64,000 nucleotides of DNA from Amphimedon queenslandica (taxonomy: Eukaryota; Porifera; Demospongiae; Haplosclerida; Niphatidae): assembly GCF_000090795.2 (NCBI RefSeq), contig NW_003546253.1:55529-119528 (forward strand). The letters are read 5' to 3'. The notes beneath the pieces were generated by a model. That model worked only from the letters and a program-made list of their open reading frames with translations, did no database searches and was not told the DNA's origin. Numbering within the stretch: position 1 is the stretch's first letter; each line of letters starts with the position of its first letter. Of this stretch, positions 23,613 through 37,700 are shown piece by piece. Position numbers and translations under genes: made by a program.

Positions 23613-26600
23613 AGGGCCCTCCCTTTTTGTCCCCCCTTTTGTCTGTTTTGTGTCTTTCTTATAATAATAATAATAATAATGATGATGATGATGATAATGA
23701 TAATGATAATGATGATGATGATGATGATGATGATAATGTATGGAAAAAGCATGGCGGATTTCCCATTTGATTATGGTCTAGTGCTAAAAGACTCTGTACT
23801 ACTATAGTACATGTCATTGCCAAATTTCATCAAAAATGGTTAGGAGAGATTTCTCAATTTTTATAAGTTTTTCTGATACACATACATGTTCTTATGTTGC
23901 GTAGAAAGTTTGAGCTGATTCTGATCAAAATTGGATTTTTTATGAATTTTTAAAATTGCTCCAAAAACTGGCCAAAGTCCCTGTACTATAGTACAGGGTC
24001 AATGGCCAAATTTCACTAAAAATGGTCAGGAGAAAATTCTTCGTTTTTATAACTTTTTCTGACCAATATACATGTTCTTATGTTGTGTAGAAAGTTTGAG
24101 CTGATTCCGATCAAAATTGGATTTTTTTATGAATTTTTAAAATTGCTCCAAAAACTGGCCAAAGTCCCTGTACTATAGTACAGGGTCAATGGCCAAATTT
24201 CACTAAAAATGGTCAGGAGAAAATTCTTCATTTTAATAACTTTTTCCGATACATATACATGTTCTTATATTGTGTAGAAAGTTTGAGCTGATTCCAATCA
24301 AGATTGGATTTTTTATGAATTTTTAAAGTTGCACAAAAACCATGAAATACTAGAAATACATATTGTAGTGTTTTTTTCAGTTTATGAAGCATGCTGTTTA
24401 GCATGTTTAGCATGCTTAGCATGCTTTGTGAGAAATCCTGGCTAAAGACCCATGACACTTTTGAGAAAATCATGTACATAAAGTTACATGTACTTCTTAA
24501 GTTAAAAATACATATATTTTTTTCTAATCCTCTTATGCTATAGCTTGCATTTAATATTATTGAGTTATGAATGTCAATATGCTGTATAAGTTCAAATTTT
24601 TGAGTGTATAAAATTTCGTCTTTTAAATGAAATGTGCTCAAAAGTTAATATTCGTGTGAGCTAATTTTCATGTTCTGGCCATAGTCTACATACAATAGAA
24701 TGACATTAGAGGTGGGTTAAATTTCGTGGGTTTTAAGGTGAGCATTAAAATAACAAAAATTAACACACCACGAAAATTACCGCGTATACGGTAAACATGT
24801 GATTATCACGTGATCAATTACATACTTTAGCCAGCTCCAGCAAAGGCTCCAGGAGTCCTCCTTGTATCAGTAGCTCCATTGCTGTCTTGTGCTCGTAAAG
24901 GAACTTGTCGTGTATAAACTGAGTCAAGTTATTCTTACTAGACACAGCACCTTCTAAAGACTAAGAGAGAAACAACAAAAGCATAAATAAAAAAATAATT
25001 AAGTAAATAAAAAATAAATAAACAAACAAATTAATGAATGAATAAATAAATAAATAGATAATAAGGCTACCTGTAAAAGGACCTGGTGTATGTAACACTG
25101 TAGCAATATGTTTTGGAGTTGATTTGGTTTAGTTGATGCCATCACATTAGTATCGGAGGATTCGTTATAGATTATGTTTTCTATATATTCCAATAGCTCT
25201 GATATCCTTTCTCTTTCAATAAAGCACTGTATCACGGTTGAAGCTGGCGTCTAAATAAAATAAATAAAATAATGAAATAATATTGTGTTGCGTAGCAGCA
25301 ACAGCAGGTAATTTTGAAGCAATAAAATTTGACAATTTGTCATCAGTTAATTTGGCAAATTAGTAACAAAATAACACTAGTACAAAATGATACTTTATGA
25401 TAGCTTCAATTTTGGCAATTAGTAATTAAAATGTTTAATATTATGTGTCGATCCCTTTGATTTATATATACATGTACATGTACATGTACGGTGTAGCATT
25501 TCAAAAAGTAGTAAGTATATAAAATAGGACTCACTTTAGCCTGCTGGTACAGCTTAAGAGCTGATTGATATTCTCCCTTTGACAACTTGAAATCGGCAGC
25601 AGCCTAGTGGGAGGGGTCACTGCTGCCTAGCAACCACAAGTACACGCCCCCTTACCTTATATAGTCCACATATATCCAATCTATAAGTGATTGCCAGTTC
25701 ATCCGTTAGATGATGAGCGTCGCTCGAGAGGGCGTGGTCAAGGAACACAGATTCCGGAGAACAACTATAACAAAAATTAATAATTAAAAGTTAAGAGGTG
25801 CAACTTACAGTTGACGACATTGATACACAGCAGTCGCTGTGACGATAATGCATCCGCCTAAATTTGTGGGTGTGGTTAGTTCTCGAGACTCGGCCGCGAG
25901 GGACGAAGACTCGAGCCGAGTTGTGAAAAACCCCATGATGGCGTAATGAGAAGGTAAGAGGAACTGCTGTAGAACTGCTCCTGAAGGCTTAAGGGGAGGA
26001 GAGTTTATTAATAATAACAATATTTCTCTTACTGATGAAGTCTCCAATACTCCTCTTTGTGCCAGCTCTCTTGATAAAACTGACAAAGTCAACTAGAGAG
26101 GAAGAAATAAAAGTGTATAAATTTCAACTACCGTATGGCTCCAAATTTTCGTCAGTCAAAAATTTCGTCAAAATCTTAATTTCTTGTTAAAATTAATTTT
26201 CGTCAATAAAATTTTCGTAATTTTTGTTATTAATCCACATACTATCCACGTGGAACAAAAATTTTGTCAGTTAAAAATTTTGTCAAGCAAAAATACCTGA
26301 CGAATTTGACGGAAAATTTTGACCGACAAAAATTTGGAGCTATACGGTAGTACATGTAGTCAGTTTTGTCTTTTTTTAATGGTCTCTTCATGGTAGAGAA
26401 GTTTACCGGTATAACAGTTATTGGTCAAAATTTAATCCAGTCAAAAATTAAATTTTTTGGAGATGTACATGTATGGTCAAAATTACAGTTCATTGAAAAT
26501 TTCTACGTTTACAATAATTATAGTTGATTGGTCCTGATCCTTACCATGTGGTCGTCAGTGGAGTCATTGTGACTGATGGTGAACAGGATCCTCTCAGTTG

Positions 26601-28346
26601 AAAGGACTTGAGTGACACCTTCGAATAGCTTGATGGAGCGAATAGGTCTAGTGTTGCAATCAAAACTATAAGAATAGAGCTAAGAGAAAGGAGTAAATTT
26701 AGGGGAAAAATAATTATATTATAATCGAACCTCAAATCTAGAGTCACTGAGATTAACGGAGCCTAACATACGAACACTGTTCCACTCTTGGAGTGCTATC
26801 TTGTTAAACTCTGAAAATTCCTTTAAAACCACACCCATCAATTAATACATTATAAACCACACCCACTAATTAAGACTCACGTGAAATAGTTTTGGTTCAA
26901 ATCCTGTTGTATCTGGTCTGAGTAGAATACTCCGCAGTACAGCATCATCATACACCACCTCAAAACCACTTGCCTATAAGGAAAGATATACACTGTACTG
27001 TACATGTATTCTGAAAATCCTGCTAATATCATGACATACAATACATGGAACTACATGTACATAAACAAACAAACAAACAAACAAACAAACAAACAAACAA
27101 GCAATTTGTGTACTTGCACGTCAGAATAAGAAGCACCAACAGCCTCGTGATACCTTTCCTCCAGCAGTAGCCACCACCACTCACCTCCTCTTAAGTTTAT
27201 CTGCCAAAAAATATCAATAAATCTACACTACTCATTCTCCTTGTACTACTAACCAAAAGGTTTGTCATGTTGTCTGTTTGTTGTGCTATCAGTAGCTGAT
27301 CAATACAGCCCCTTAGTCCAATAGAGAATACCTGCTTTAAATCATGTAGATTAAAGAATGTAATCTCACCAAGCTAAAAAGAGAGAAAAATAATAACATT
27401 AATGATTATTAATTGCTATATTTCTGTTCTCGTATTTCCGTTCCCATACCTCAGATCCAGTGATGCAGACTTGAGATCCGTCCATGCTATCCCACCATAC
27501 TATGGCGGTGGGCGGGGCTACTTTATTTATTGGATGAGCAACAGTTAAATCATCCAGTGGACCAAACTTATGACTTGGAGAACAATTCTATAATAATAAA
27601 GAAAATTATAAAATGCTGGCTGCTCAAATGAAAAAATTTTCTTAAAGTAGAATTTTTAAATGATGCTCTTTAATTAGAATAAAGTAATTTCAAAATGTTA
27701 CGCTTAATTAGAAAGCGTTACTTACAGGCATCAGCAAAGTGAGGGCCGGAATTAGATAAACACGTCCATCAAGACAAGCACAAGCAAGCCACTCCCCCAA
27801 TGGATCAAGCGTAATGCCTAAAATATGTTGACTACGATCCTAAAATATAATGAAAGGAGAGAGACAGAGGTGGGGTGGGGGGGGCATGATAAAAACAAGA
27901 AATAGTCCTATACACACGTGTGTACCTCAAACCATTTTAATTGCTTGACTATTGGTTGGCATAGGAAGGGCTGAAGACGAATGACAATGTAACCTGCAAA
28001 TAAAATAAATATGTATTTACATGTACATGTATCCAGCTCCCTCCCTGTATCTGCATTTACACAAAGCACCCTATCTTACCATTATTGCAGACCAGCACTA
28101 ATATGCTATAATTCTGAGTCTCTTGATAGCAACAGTGTTCAATGGCTACTGATGTTGTACTTCCAGAGTCTGCATCTACAAATATAAAATAATTTAAAAT
28201 TATATCTTTAAAATGCAATTAATTCACAATATACCAAAACTACGTAGAGCTGTTTCTCCCCCGGCGGCTGATGAGCTCTCTTCAACTTTAAAAAGGCGAT
28301 AAACTTCATAGAGAGGTTTGTTTCTTTCCATAGGCTGGGCCGCCAT
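17565..28346 (-). CDS. Large propeller / alpha-solenoid / RCC1-repeat protein with C-terminal Cys/His domain
   Basis: Not recognised by name. The first exon (28346..28235) begins MAAQPMERNKPLYEVYRLF; the last ends ...GVPIKPWNV at 17565. More than 25 small exons. The N-terminal third (28.3-26.5 kb) has beta-propeller-like strands (SILVLVCNNG, WLACACLDGRVYLI, PTAIVWWDSMDGSQ). The middle (26.1-23.0 kb) is helical and Leu-rich, with SKGEYQSALKLYQQAK resembling clathrin-repeat solenoids. The 22.9-20.3 kb exons encode RCC1 repeats (LYTWGNTKQGKLGHGD, VWVWGWGVHGQLGLG, TWVWGRDDHGQLGLE). The last exon has CGHSF ... SCPYC, spaced like a RING or related zinc knuckle. Propeller plus solenoid plus RING recalls HOPS/CORVET subunits, but an inserted RCC1 propeller is not typical. 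Head-to-head with EXT2. Confidence 0.75.
18677..18900. repeat. Tandem repeat, about 66-bp unit
   Basis: Units begin tatgtcacacagtgtaatg and include acacagtcca and aagtactacacatgtg; two full copies (18677, 18742) and a partial third. In an intron of the RCC1-repeat gene. Confidence 0.8.
18933..18980. repeat. Perfect 20-bp inverted repeat (hairpin)
   Basis: Arm tcaaagcagaaactcacctt (18933-18952) is exactly complementary to 18961-18980 with an 8-nt spacer, agcacaca. It lies in an intron of the RCC1-repeat gene. No adjacent element explains it. Confidence 0.9.
19733..19980. repeat. TACATG-rich tandem repeat
   Basis: Built of TACATG/TGTACA hexamers with a 68-bp higher-order unit beginning gtggatgtacatg (19783 and 19851). 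Any open frames across it are an effect of the hexamer period. Confidence 0.9.
20640..20935. repeat. Dispersed 186-bp-family repeat
   Basis: Starts with a 57-bp segment duplicated in tandem (gaagaattttctccttttta, at 20641 and 20698), then the family core (AATCAGCTCAAACTTTCTAC, ACATGTATATGTATCAGAAA). In an intron of the RCC1-repeat gene. Confidence 0.8.
21893..21973. repeat. 27-bp tandem repeat, three copies
   Basis: Unit ctagtataggaatggaataa plus tgtaatg, repeated three times almost without change, directly next to an RCC1 exon boundary. Confidence 0.9.
23567..23735. repeat. (AAT)n and (GATAAT/GATGAT)n microsatellites
   Basis: Two trinucleotide blocks (about 23567-23610 and 23660-23735) flanking a short unique stretch. 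Open frames on both strands here are poly-Ile, poly-Asn or poly-Asp and are not genes. Confidence 0.9.
23790..24345. repeat. Dispersed 186-bp-family repeat, three tandem units
   Basis: Unit starts (ggccaaatttcactaaaaat) near 23818, 24004 and 24191 give a 186-187-bp period. Each unit contains AAAGTTTGAGCTGATTC and a palindromic junction; the 20-nt CCCTGTACTATAGTACAGGG lies at 23979-23998 and again near 24166. In an intron of the RCC1-repeat gene. Confidence 0.9.
26127..26351. mobile_element. Short MITE-like element with 26-bp inverted ends
   Basis: 225 bp in an intron of the RCC1-repeat gene. Ends: ACTACCGTATGGCTCCAAAT at the left and the complement of ACTACCGTATAGCTCCAAAT at the right, continuing as similar TTTTCGTC/TTTTTGTC. 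The interior is TTTCGTCA-rich. No convincing target duplication. Confidence 0.75.
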
Positions 28347-28609
28347 TTTGTGCTTAAGAGGGTTAATAACTCACGTGCTAATCACGTGACTGGCAGCATG
28401 TAAGCATGTGTTTAAAGTATACGGAATGCAGTAAATCACCGTTGAAATTGTTAATTAACTAGTTAATAATTGTCTCCGCCTTTTAGGAGGAGCTACAAAA
28501 TGGTCGTCAATATGTAACTTTTGCTGGAACTTTTGTGAGCAATATCTCTTTTAGAAGGTAAACTAGCGAGTGGCAACCATTTTATTATATTCATAAATCA
28601 TAATAGACA
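28347..28609. promoter_or_regulatory. Divergent promoter of the RCC1-repeat gene and EXT2
   Basis: 263 bp between start codons, with two CACGTG E-boxes 11 bp apart (28372-28377 and 28383-28388). Bidirectional use is inferred. Confidence 0.5.
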
Positions 28610-29457
28610 ATGGACTATTTATTGAAAAGAAACATCAGCTGTACTCGAAGTACAAAATTAATTATTATTTTTTTATCGTCATTTTTATTTCTAATCTTTA
28701 TCTGGCATTGGATGGGAAGTGGTTTCATCAGTAGACCTGACAATGATGATCTACCGATTTCCAGATCAGACTCGATTTATGAACTAGATTCCATCAAAGA
28801 CTTGTCGTTTTTAAAATGGAAAAGCGAATGTCTTTTCTTCACTTGTTTTGAGATAAATTCCTGTCGTTACGGGAAAGAAAATGAAGAGATGATTAGAGTA
28901 TACGTCTATCCTTTTTCCGAGACTCTTGCTAGCATGCCACACCTCCAGACATACCCTTCTTTATTGGATCACAGCGATGAGTACATTCAGATTTTGGAGA
29001 CAATAAGAAGCAGTCGCTATTACGAGCCACTCCCAGAAGAGGCGTGTGTGTTTGTTCCACCTTTTGATACTCTTAATGGACGTCTAATTAATAACAGACT
29101 CACTTCATATCTATTGAATAATTTAAAGCTGTAAGTAGCACATTACTTCATTAGGTATCAAAGAAAAAACAGACTGTACATAGCATAGCAATAATACAAT
29201 ACTACTTATTGTCTCTCTCTCTACCTGTTCTTGTCCACGATATCTTTATTAAGACTGAATATCACTGTAAAATGACTCTCGGAACATACAACCCATATTG
29301 GGATAAAAGGGATTCTTGTAAAATTTGCCAACGTGTACATGTAATTAGATATACAAATAAATTTTGAAAGATCACTCTACCTCAGACCAAGCAGACCAAA
29401 TCTTAAATTCCCCATCAGTGATTATTATTATTATATCTTCTTTCTCTCTCTCTCCCT

Positions 29458-29498
<41 letters not shown>

Positions 29499-32400
29499 CC
29501 TCTCTCTCTCTCTCTTTCATAGTTGGAATAATGGTTCAAATCACCTCATATTCTCAATGTTGCCATGGCAGAAGTCTCACCCAAACACTACTGTCCCTGT
29601 CTATAACTATGGCAAGGTGTTACTGATGGGTGGAGCTTTTACTGTCTCTAATTACAGGCCTGGCTATGATATATCTATTCCTGTTTTTAATCCTCTCACC
29701 ATTAAATACGATTATCATCAGTATCACAATATCAAGTGAGTCCAACTATAATTACAATGTGTAGTGTACCGTGTAGCTAGAAATTTTTGTAGCCCAACAT
29801 TTTCACTAATTTTGCAAATTTTGATAAAAGGACAAAGTTTAATTCTTAAAAACTTAAGCCATGGTAGGCAGAAGTGGATTTGAATTTCTAAATCTACAAA
29901 AAAGAATTTTACTGGTTATTTGTAAGAGTTATTGGTTGTAGAAATTTCCAGCCCTTTTCTGTATCAGAATAGACATTTTATCAGAATTCATTTAAATTTT
30001 CTACGAGTCACAAATTTTTTATTTATTATACAGATCCCGTCAGTTGTTGTTAGTTATTTTGGTACAGTCCGGGGCCGACCCTCACACTGTTAACCATATA
30101 AGGATATCATTGCACCAGGAGCTAATTAAAGGAGGCGTGGTCATGCTCGGATCATGTGATCTCTGTTCACACTGCATCAATGAAAGATGTGACTTTCATG
30201 CTAACAAGAAATTACCCTATCCCGATATTTTACAGGTACATGTACATGTACATGTACCTGTACATACATGTACATTTGTACATGTACATAACTTATTACT
30301 ACATGTGTCATGTGACTCTCATGTGATTATATATACATGTAGGATTCTAAATATTGCATGATTGTTAGTGATGGCACTGGACGTGGTACTCCTGACCTGA
30401 TGGATGTACTAATGATGGTAAGAGCTAATGAGTGAATAAGTTTATTTTATTTGTTGTGTATTTATTTTATTCTGAGTAAAGACAACTTGCAATGATTTGT
30501 GTGAGTATGAGAGAGAATTCAATCAGTACAAGCATTATTATTCTTTTAAAAGGCCAAATTTTGGAGTGATTTTAAAAATTCATAAAAAATCCAATTTTGA
30601 TCGGAATCAGCTCAAACTTGCTACACAACATAAGAACATGTATATGTATCAGAGAAGATTATTAAAATGGAGAATTCTCTCCTAGTCATTTTTGGCAAAA
30701 TTTGGCTATTGACCCTGTACTGTAGTACAGGGACTTTGGTCCAATTTTGGAGCAAATTTGAAAATTCATAAAAAATTCAATTTTGATCGGAATCAGCTCA
30801 AACTTGCTACGCAACATAAGAACATGTATATGTATCAGGAAAAATTATTAAAATGGAGAATTCTCTCCTAGTCATTTTTGGCAAAATTTGGCTATTGACC
30901 CTGTACTGTAGTACAGGGACTTTGGCCCAATTTTGGAGCAACTTTAAAAATTCATAAAAAATCCAATTTTGATTAGAATCAGCTCAAACTTGCTACACAA
31001 CATAAGAACATGTATATGTATCAGGAAAAATTATAAAATCAGAGAATTCTCTCCTAGTCATTTTTGAAGAAATACCAGGTTTATTTGACTAGTGTTACAC
31101 AAATTAATGTAGCTACTTGTCTCGTTGAACAAAGAGATAAGGATGGGGTTGGAGATTAAGTGTGACAGATGTAGTTGATGTGAAATATCAAATTCACAAA
31201 CATGACTAGCCGACTACTAATTTCATAGTGTCATAAGAACATAGTCTCCATCTTACTCACAGCACCAGTCATAATTATTTACAATGCACTTACATGCTTA
31301 AATGATAATTATAATTTTTATTTTCATTTTTATTTCTCCATTAGGGGTGTGTCCCTGTTATTATTCGTAATTACGAGCTCGTCCTCCCGTTTTCCGAAGT
31401 CATCGACTGGCAGAGATTTGCTGTATTTGTGTGGCTCGAACAGCTGTTCCAATTAATGCCCATCCTTGGTTCGTCTCGTAATGGACTAATTTTAAAACAA
31501 AAACAAGTTTGTTTACGCGTGTTTACATGCTGTTTACATGTATTTGCAGGTGTTACATGTATACTCTCGTTATTTTCGCTCGATCCCCGCCATCACCATG
31601 ACGACACTTGACATACTTAACGATCGTGTGTTTCCAATTAATGCCCAATCATATGAGGTTAATTGGTTTTAATTTATTATTATTATTATTCTTTGATTGC
31701 TGGACATTAATTAGGATTGGAATGGACATGACGACAATCAAATTTGGAATGTAAAGGTAATCAACTTAATATTATTCACGACATGTCTCCCATAGCAACT
31801 ATTAATTAAGATAGAAAAATAAATATTTGAATATATTTAATGAGAAACTAAGTGAGAGGGAGAGGAGCTAAAACTGCATGATTGTGCATGTAGATGATCT
31901 CATGAATTGTGTTAAAGAGAAAGTGACAAACATGATTATTGTTATTATTGCATTCTCTCTCTGTGTACGTGTTATAATTATCATTCTGTCTCATACTGCC
32001 ATGTCAGCATCAGTGATGTTAGATTGCATCATTGCTGATCATGTCATAAATGTAATTATATGTACATGTGTATATACACTCTGTAGTCCATAGCATTCGT
32101 TATTCAGCATATACTAACTCCACTATTATTATTATTATTTATATTTTAAAATAAATATTGCGCAACACTTCAAAGGAGTCAGTTCATGTTTTTATATTAT
32201 TGTTCTGGTACATATTTCTGTGTATTATTATTGATATTGTATGTACATGTAGCATTCTCATATCAAGCTACCCTCCACTAAAAAAGAGGAAGGATTTACA
32301 GCAGTCATACTGGCCTATGATAGGTAAATACATGAAATGTGCATGTACATGTACATGTACATGTACATGTACATTTATGTATACTGTATTCCTATTATAT

Positions 32401-34744
32401 AATTATTTTATTTTTTTAGGATTGATAAACTGTTTCAAACAGTTCAAAGTGTTGCACAAGCACCTAGCCTAGCAAAGGTTGGATATGCATGTAATACACG
32501 TGACGTGTACATGTAATACATGTGACATGTACATGCAATACATGTGATAGATTTTAACACATTGATAATGTACATGTACATGTACATGTATTGTACATGT
32601 GACGTGTACATGCAATACATGTGATAGATTTTAATGCATTGATAATAATGTAATGTATTGTGCATGTGTTGGTCATGCAGTAATGATGTATTTTCTCGTT
32701 TTTAGTTCGTTATCGTTTGGAACCATGCTTATAAATCGCCCCCGCCATGTGAGCTAATCAATCAATTAATGAATTGATTAATATGATATATTTTTGTTAG
32801 TATCTGACTGGCCGTTTGTTAATAAACCAATCAAAATAATAAGAACAAAGAATAATAAACTAAGTAACAGGTAAAGTATGATAAGTAGTGATGATATATA
32901 ATACCTAATAATAATATCCAGTATCTAATAATAATATCTCTTTCTCCCATAGATTCTATCCATATTCTGATATTACTACTGCTGGCATTCTCTCACTGGA
33001 TGATGATATTAACATGATGTCTTCGGATGAAATAGAGTTTGGTTTTCAAGTGGGATAATTATAATAATATAATAATGCTAATAACATTTAATTAGATGTT
33101 GTATCGTATTGTAATGCCTGCATGTATTGTGTATACGCTCGTATTTTGCTATGTAAGCAGTTAATTGTAATTACTAGAGTAGCTGATGTATCATGCACAA
33201 TAGTCAGGCCATTTCTCACACACACCATCACACCTGTCATTGACTCACACACACATTGTACATGTACATGCACATACATATACTTAGGTACACAGCAGCA
33301 GCAGCAGCACAGCTATTCAATTAATAATGTATTCTCACACTGATAGCTAGAGTCATGCTGGTATCACAACTTTCTCTCCCCCCCCCCCTTTCTCTTTCTC
33401 TCTTCCTCCCTTCTCTCTCTCTCATTCATGTCCACCTGTTAACATTATGTCTTGTAAATATTCTAGATATGTTACTGATACTTTAAATAACAGGTGTTGT
33501 ATTTTAAATATTTTTTATTTTGTCTTGATCCTTTAACACATCCACTACATCAATCCACATCTTATTAATGTGAACAATGTACATGCACATCCTCTCCTCT
33601 ATGTATCTCTCTCTTCTTTCCTCTCCCCCCTACCTCTCTCTATCTATTGCACAATACCTGATATACTGTATTGCACAATCATTATCAATAAGATATTGAT
33701 TTTTACTAAATATGGTCATGATTCTAATGTTAGTATGTACAGTACATATGTATATCATATGCACTTTCTCTCTCTCTCTCTTCATCTCTCTCTCTCTCTC
33801 TTTGTTTGTTATGTCACTAATCCCAAATATGTCCTGTACTTTTCTTGTCAGAATTGTGTCCCAAACATCATTACAGATGATTAACATAGTGTCACTAGCA
33901 TTAAATTTATTTCAGTTTGGGAATTTATTCCTTTCAAGGAGTGTGTGTGTGTGTGTGTCTGTGCGTGTGAAAAAGTTTATTTTTGTTATTATTTTATTTT
34001 GAACTCTCTTAGTGTATGCGTGTGTGTTTGTGTGTTCGTGTTGTATGTGTGTATCTTTCCGTGTGAACTACAGTCTCTGTCTCTCTCTTGCACTTGCTGA
34101 CTCTGTACATGTTTACATGTTTTGTGTGGCCGTTCCTGACAGTGTACATGTACATCTTTATTTACATGTACAGTACATGTAGCTCCCCTTTGATAATCTA
34201 ATTATGTGATTATTATATACTAGTAAACAACAAGTTACTTCCGTTTCATTTGCAGTATAGCCTCTTTAATTGTCACTCTCTATAGCAGATCATTTAACGG
34301 ACAGCACCTAGTGTACCAATTACATTCCTTACTGTATAAAATAACCTCCACATAAAGGACACCTCTTTATAACAGGCAAACTAAAGTGTCCATTATATAG
34401 AGGCTATACTGTACTACAAATGTATGATTATTGTATCTGTATCATTGTTGTGTTATATTTATAGACGTGGCTAGAGTATCCTGATAGACTTGTTGGCTAT
34501 CCTGGTCGAGTCCACAGATATAACCATAAATCTGCTAATTGGGTCTATGACAGCGAATGGACTAATAATGTGTCTATAGTATTGACTGGAGCTGCTTTCT
34601 ATCATAAAGTAATAATCTCTGTGCACTTTTGTGGCTTCATGTACATGTACATGTACACAGTTAATCATTTTCTCTCAATATTAATTGTATCATCTGTATG
34701 TGTCCCTCACCTCCTCTCTTTCTCTTTCTCTCTCTCTCCCTCTT

Positions 34745-34798
<54 letters not shown>

Positions 34799-37700
34799 GT
34801 ATTACCATTACCATTATACCTACCTGATGCCCAAGGCAATAAGAACTTGGGTCGACGTTCATTTTAACTGTGAAGATATCATGTTTAATTTCATGATATC
34901 TAATATCACTGGACTACCACCTCTTAAGGTAACAAATGTACATGTGCATGTACATGTATATGCCATAGCTTATAGCAGTGTATAGAGAGAAGGAGGGAAA
35001 GGGGAGAGAGAGAAAGGAGAGGGAGGGAGAGAGAGTATAGCTACAGGGGCATAATGAATTCAATTTGAATTTCTGATTGTTTACTGCTTTGTTATACACG
35101 GTCAGTACGTGTATTTTTAAACATGCTTGCTAATGCGTAGTCAGTACACAGTAGTGCTTTTACAGGACCGATGGGCTTGTGGTGAAGAGGGTGGGAAGCA
35201 AGGCTGTCCACATAGACTGTGTAAACAAGACTGTCTCCAGATAGGACTATAATTGTATTCATCTGGTTGGGATACCCTTATTAAAATGACCACAGGATAC
35301 TTGTTTTGAATGCTGTTATCATTATCCACTCATTTCACTATGGAGGGGATTCTGAGCCATGCTTTAAAGATTAAGATCTGATTCTGATATTATAGGATAC
35401 ATTTATGAGCCTTTAAAATTTACTCCTATCTCTTAATTGCCTTCTCTCCCTCTCTCTTCCTCCCTCCCTCCTATGTAGTCTGTCCCTTCCTTTCTCTCTC
35501 TCTTTCTTTGTTATGTACATGTACATGTACATATATTCCTCTCTACTTCCTTTTTGTTTTATTATTCCTGTCTAGCTGTACATGTAGATGTGAGTGTATC
35601 TGTACACGTATGCAAGTTGTGTGTGTGTATGGTTTGCATAGGAATGTGCATTGCTGGCCTGTCTCCTAATGGCCTGCACCTGTTTCCCATTCAGCGGAGA
35701 TTATATTACTCACATGACATATAGCATAATATAATATACATGTGCATGTACATGTACATTAAAGTTTTATCTCTTCTCTCCTCTCCCTTTCTCTCTCCCT
35801 CTCTCCCCCCCTCTCTCTCTCCGTCTCTCTCTCTCTCCCCCCTCTCTCTCCCTCTCCCCCTCTCTCTCTCTGTCTTTCTCTCTTTGATATTGATATCTCA
35901 GTAACATGTACTTGTATCTTTGCCCTTTGCACTTTATGGTTACATAAAAGTAAAGTTTCGGCTGGTCTGAACACAATAACATATTTATTGTATTATAGCA
36001 TGTGCATTATGTACATGTAGATAAATATTATTAATCTATGTACAGTGTATGTACATGTATACATGTACATGTATATGTGTGTGTATGTGTCTTTCTGTGT
36101 GCATGTGAGAATGCGTGTGAATGTTTACTACTGACAGGAAATGTTAACAAATTTTAGAAAGCAAAGAATAATTACATTATACACTAATTATGAGAGACAG
36201 ACAGACAGAGAGAGAGAGAGACAGGGACAAAGAGACATAGAGAGAGACACAGAGAGAAATGAGCGGTTGCAATTTAGGATGGATATTCTAGTTATGCTTG
36301 CTTAAGATTCCTGTTACAGGCTTTGCTGTTTTTGTACATTACCACACACACAATGTATTGCACATGCTGTTACTATTTTTAGAGCAGTTTAAATGTTACT
36401 ATTTTTAAAATAAACTGTAAACAATTTCAGTTTGAAAATGTGACTATAAATATACTTACTATCATTATGAATATTATTACAATGCGTGACTTAATCCTTG
36501 TAGCCATTAGCTCCTTCCTTTAAGCTATTGGATATTGTTTATTGTAAAAATTACTCCATCATCATCATTGAGGATTATATACCATAAATCAAGTATTACA
36601 GGTAGCTCTAATGACTACTAGGCATTAAATCTGCTTCTGTATTCAACCTCAACTTGTAAACAACACTATAGTATACTGTATACATGTACTGTACACTTGC
36701 ATGTATTATCATTATTACATTATATTCCATAAATTAAATATTAGCTTATTAAGCACTAACATATTGTATTCAACCACTGCCAGGCTACTACTAGTAAACA
36801 GCACTATTAGCATAATCCATGTATTAGTACACGTGTGTCATCATCATTCATCATTATAGACCATAAATCAAGCAGTTTTACTATTACTATAGTCATGCAA
36901 CAACTAAGATGTGCATGTGGCTAGTAAACAGCACTACATCCAGTATATGTACATAAAGTATTATACTTTAGCTTGCAAGCCACAAGCACTCCACTGCTAA
37001 GTGAGCATTGAAGACATAGTGTGCCTCTATAATTCAATGATAGGTCATGCAATGTTCTTATTGCATTATTGTTATTTATTATTATTATTATTAGTTTTTT
37101 TAGTTGCAGCTGGTTTATGCACAATACATAATAATGCTTGCCTTTGATGTCTAAGCCTTTGATTCTCTCTCTCTCTCCCTCCCTCTCTCTCTCCCTCTCT
37201 CCTCTCCTCTTTTGTTTTCATAAAAACAAAGGAAGTTAATCCGCATACAAAGTCATACCATACAACCTTCATACATGTACATGTGCAATATTGATACATA
37301 CATGTACGTGTCTATGTAATATGCATATTAATAAAGAGAAAGAGAGATAGAAGAGAGATTAATTATATTTATTATTCCAATAGTAAACAAAATCGAATGT
37401 GTGGTTGTGCTATAGTAAACATGAGCTGAATCTAAAAGACACATTTCTCTTTATATGATTATGAATAATGATAACAATGGTCTCTTTCTCTCTCACTCTC
37501 TCCTTGTGTGTTTACTAGTGTTCCTAATCTTTTGTTGGCTGGCCAATGTAAACATACACTGGAGGAGAGGAGACAGCGAGAAACTACACAAAGATTATAT
37601 TGTAAACAGTACAAATTTTATAAATATTAGGAATACATCATGTACACATGTATATTGAGTAAATTGAAGATAGAGAGTAGATAAGGATAGGGGGAGAGAG

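Noticed and set aside
23507-23770. Poly-Ile, poly-Asn and poly-Asp frames
   Set aside because: Trinucleotide microsatellites.
35759-35982. Arg/Glu-rich frames on the minus strand
   Set aside because: CT/GA low-complexity tract in the last EXT2 intron.
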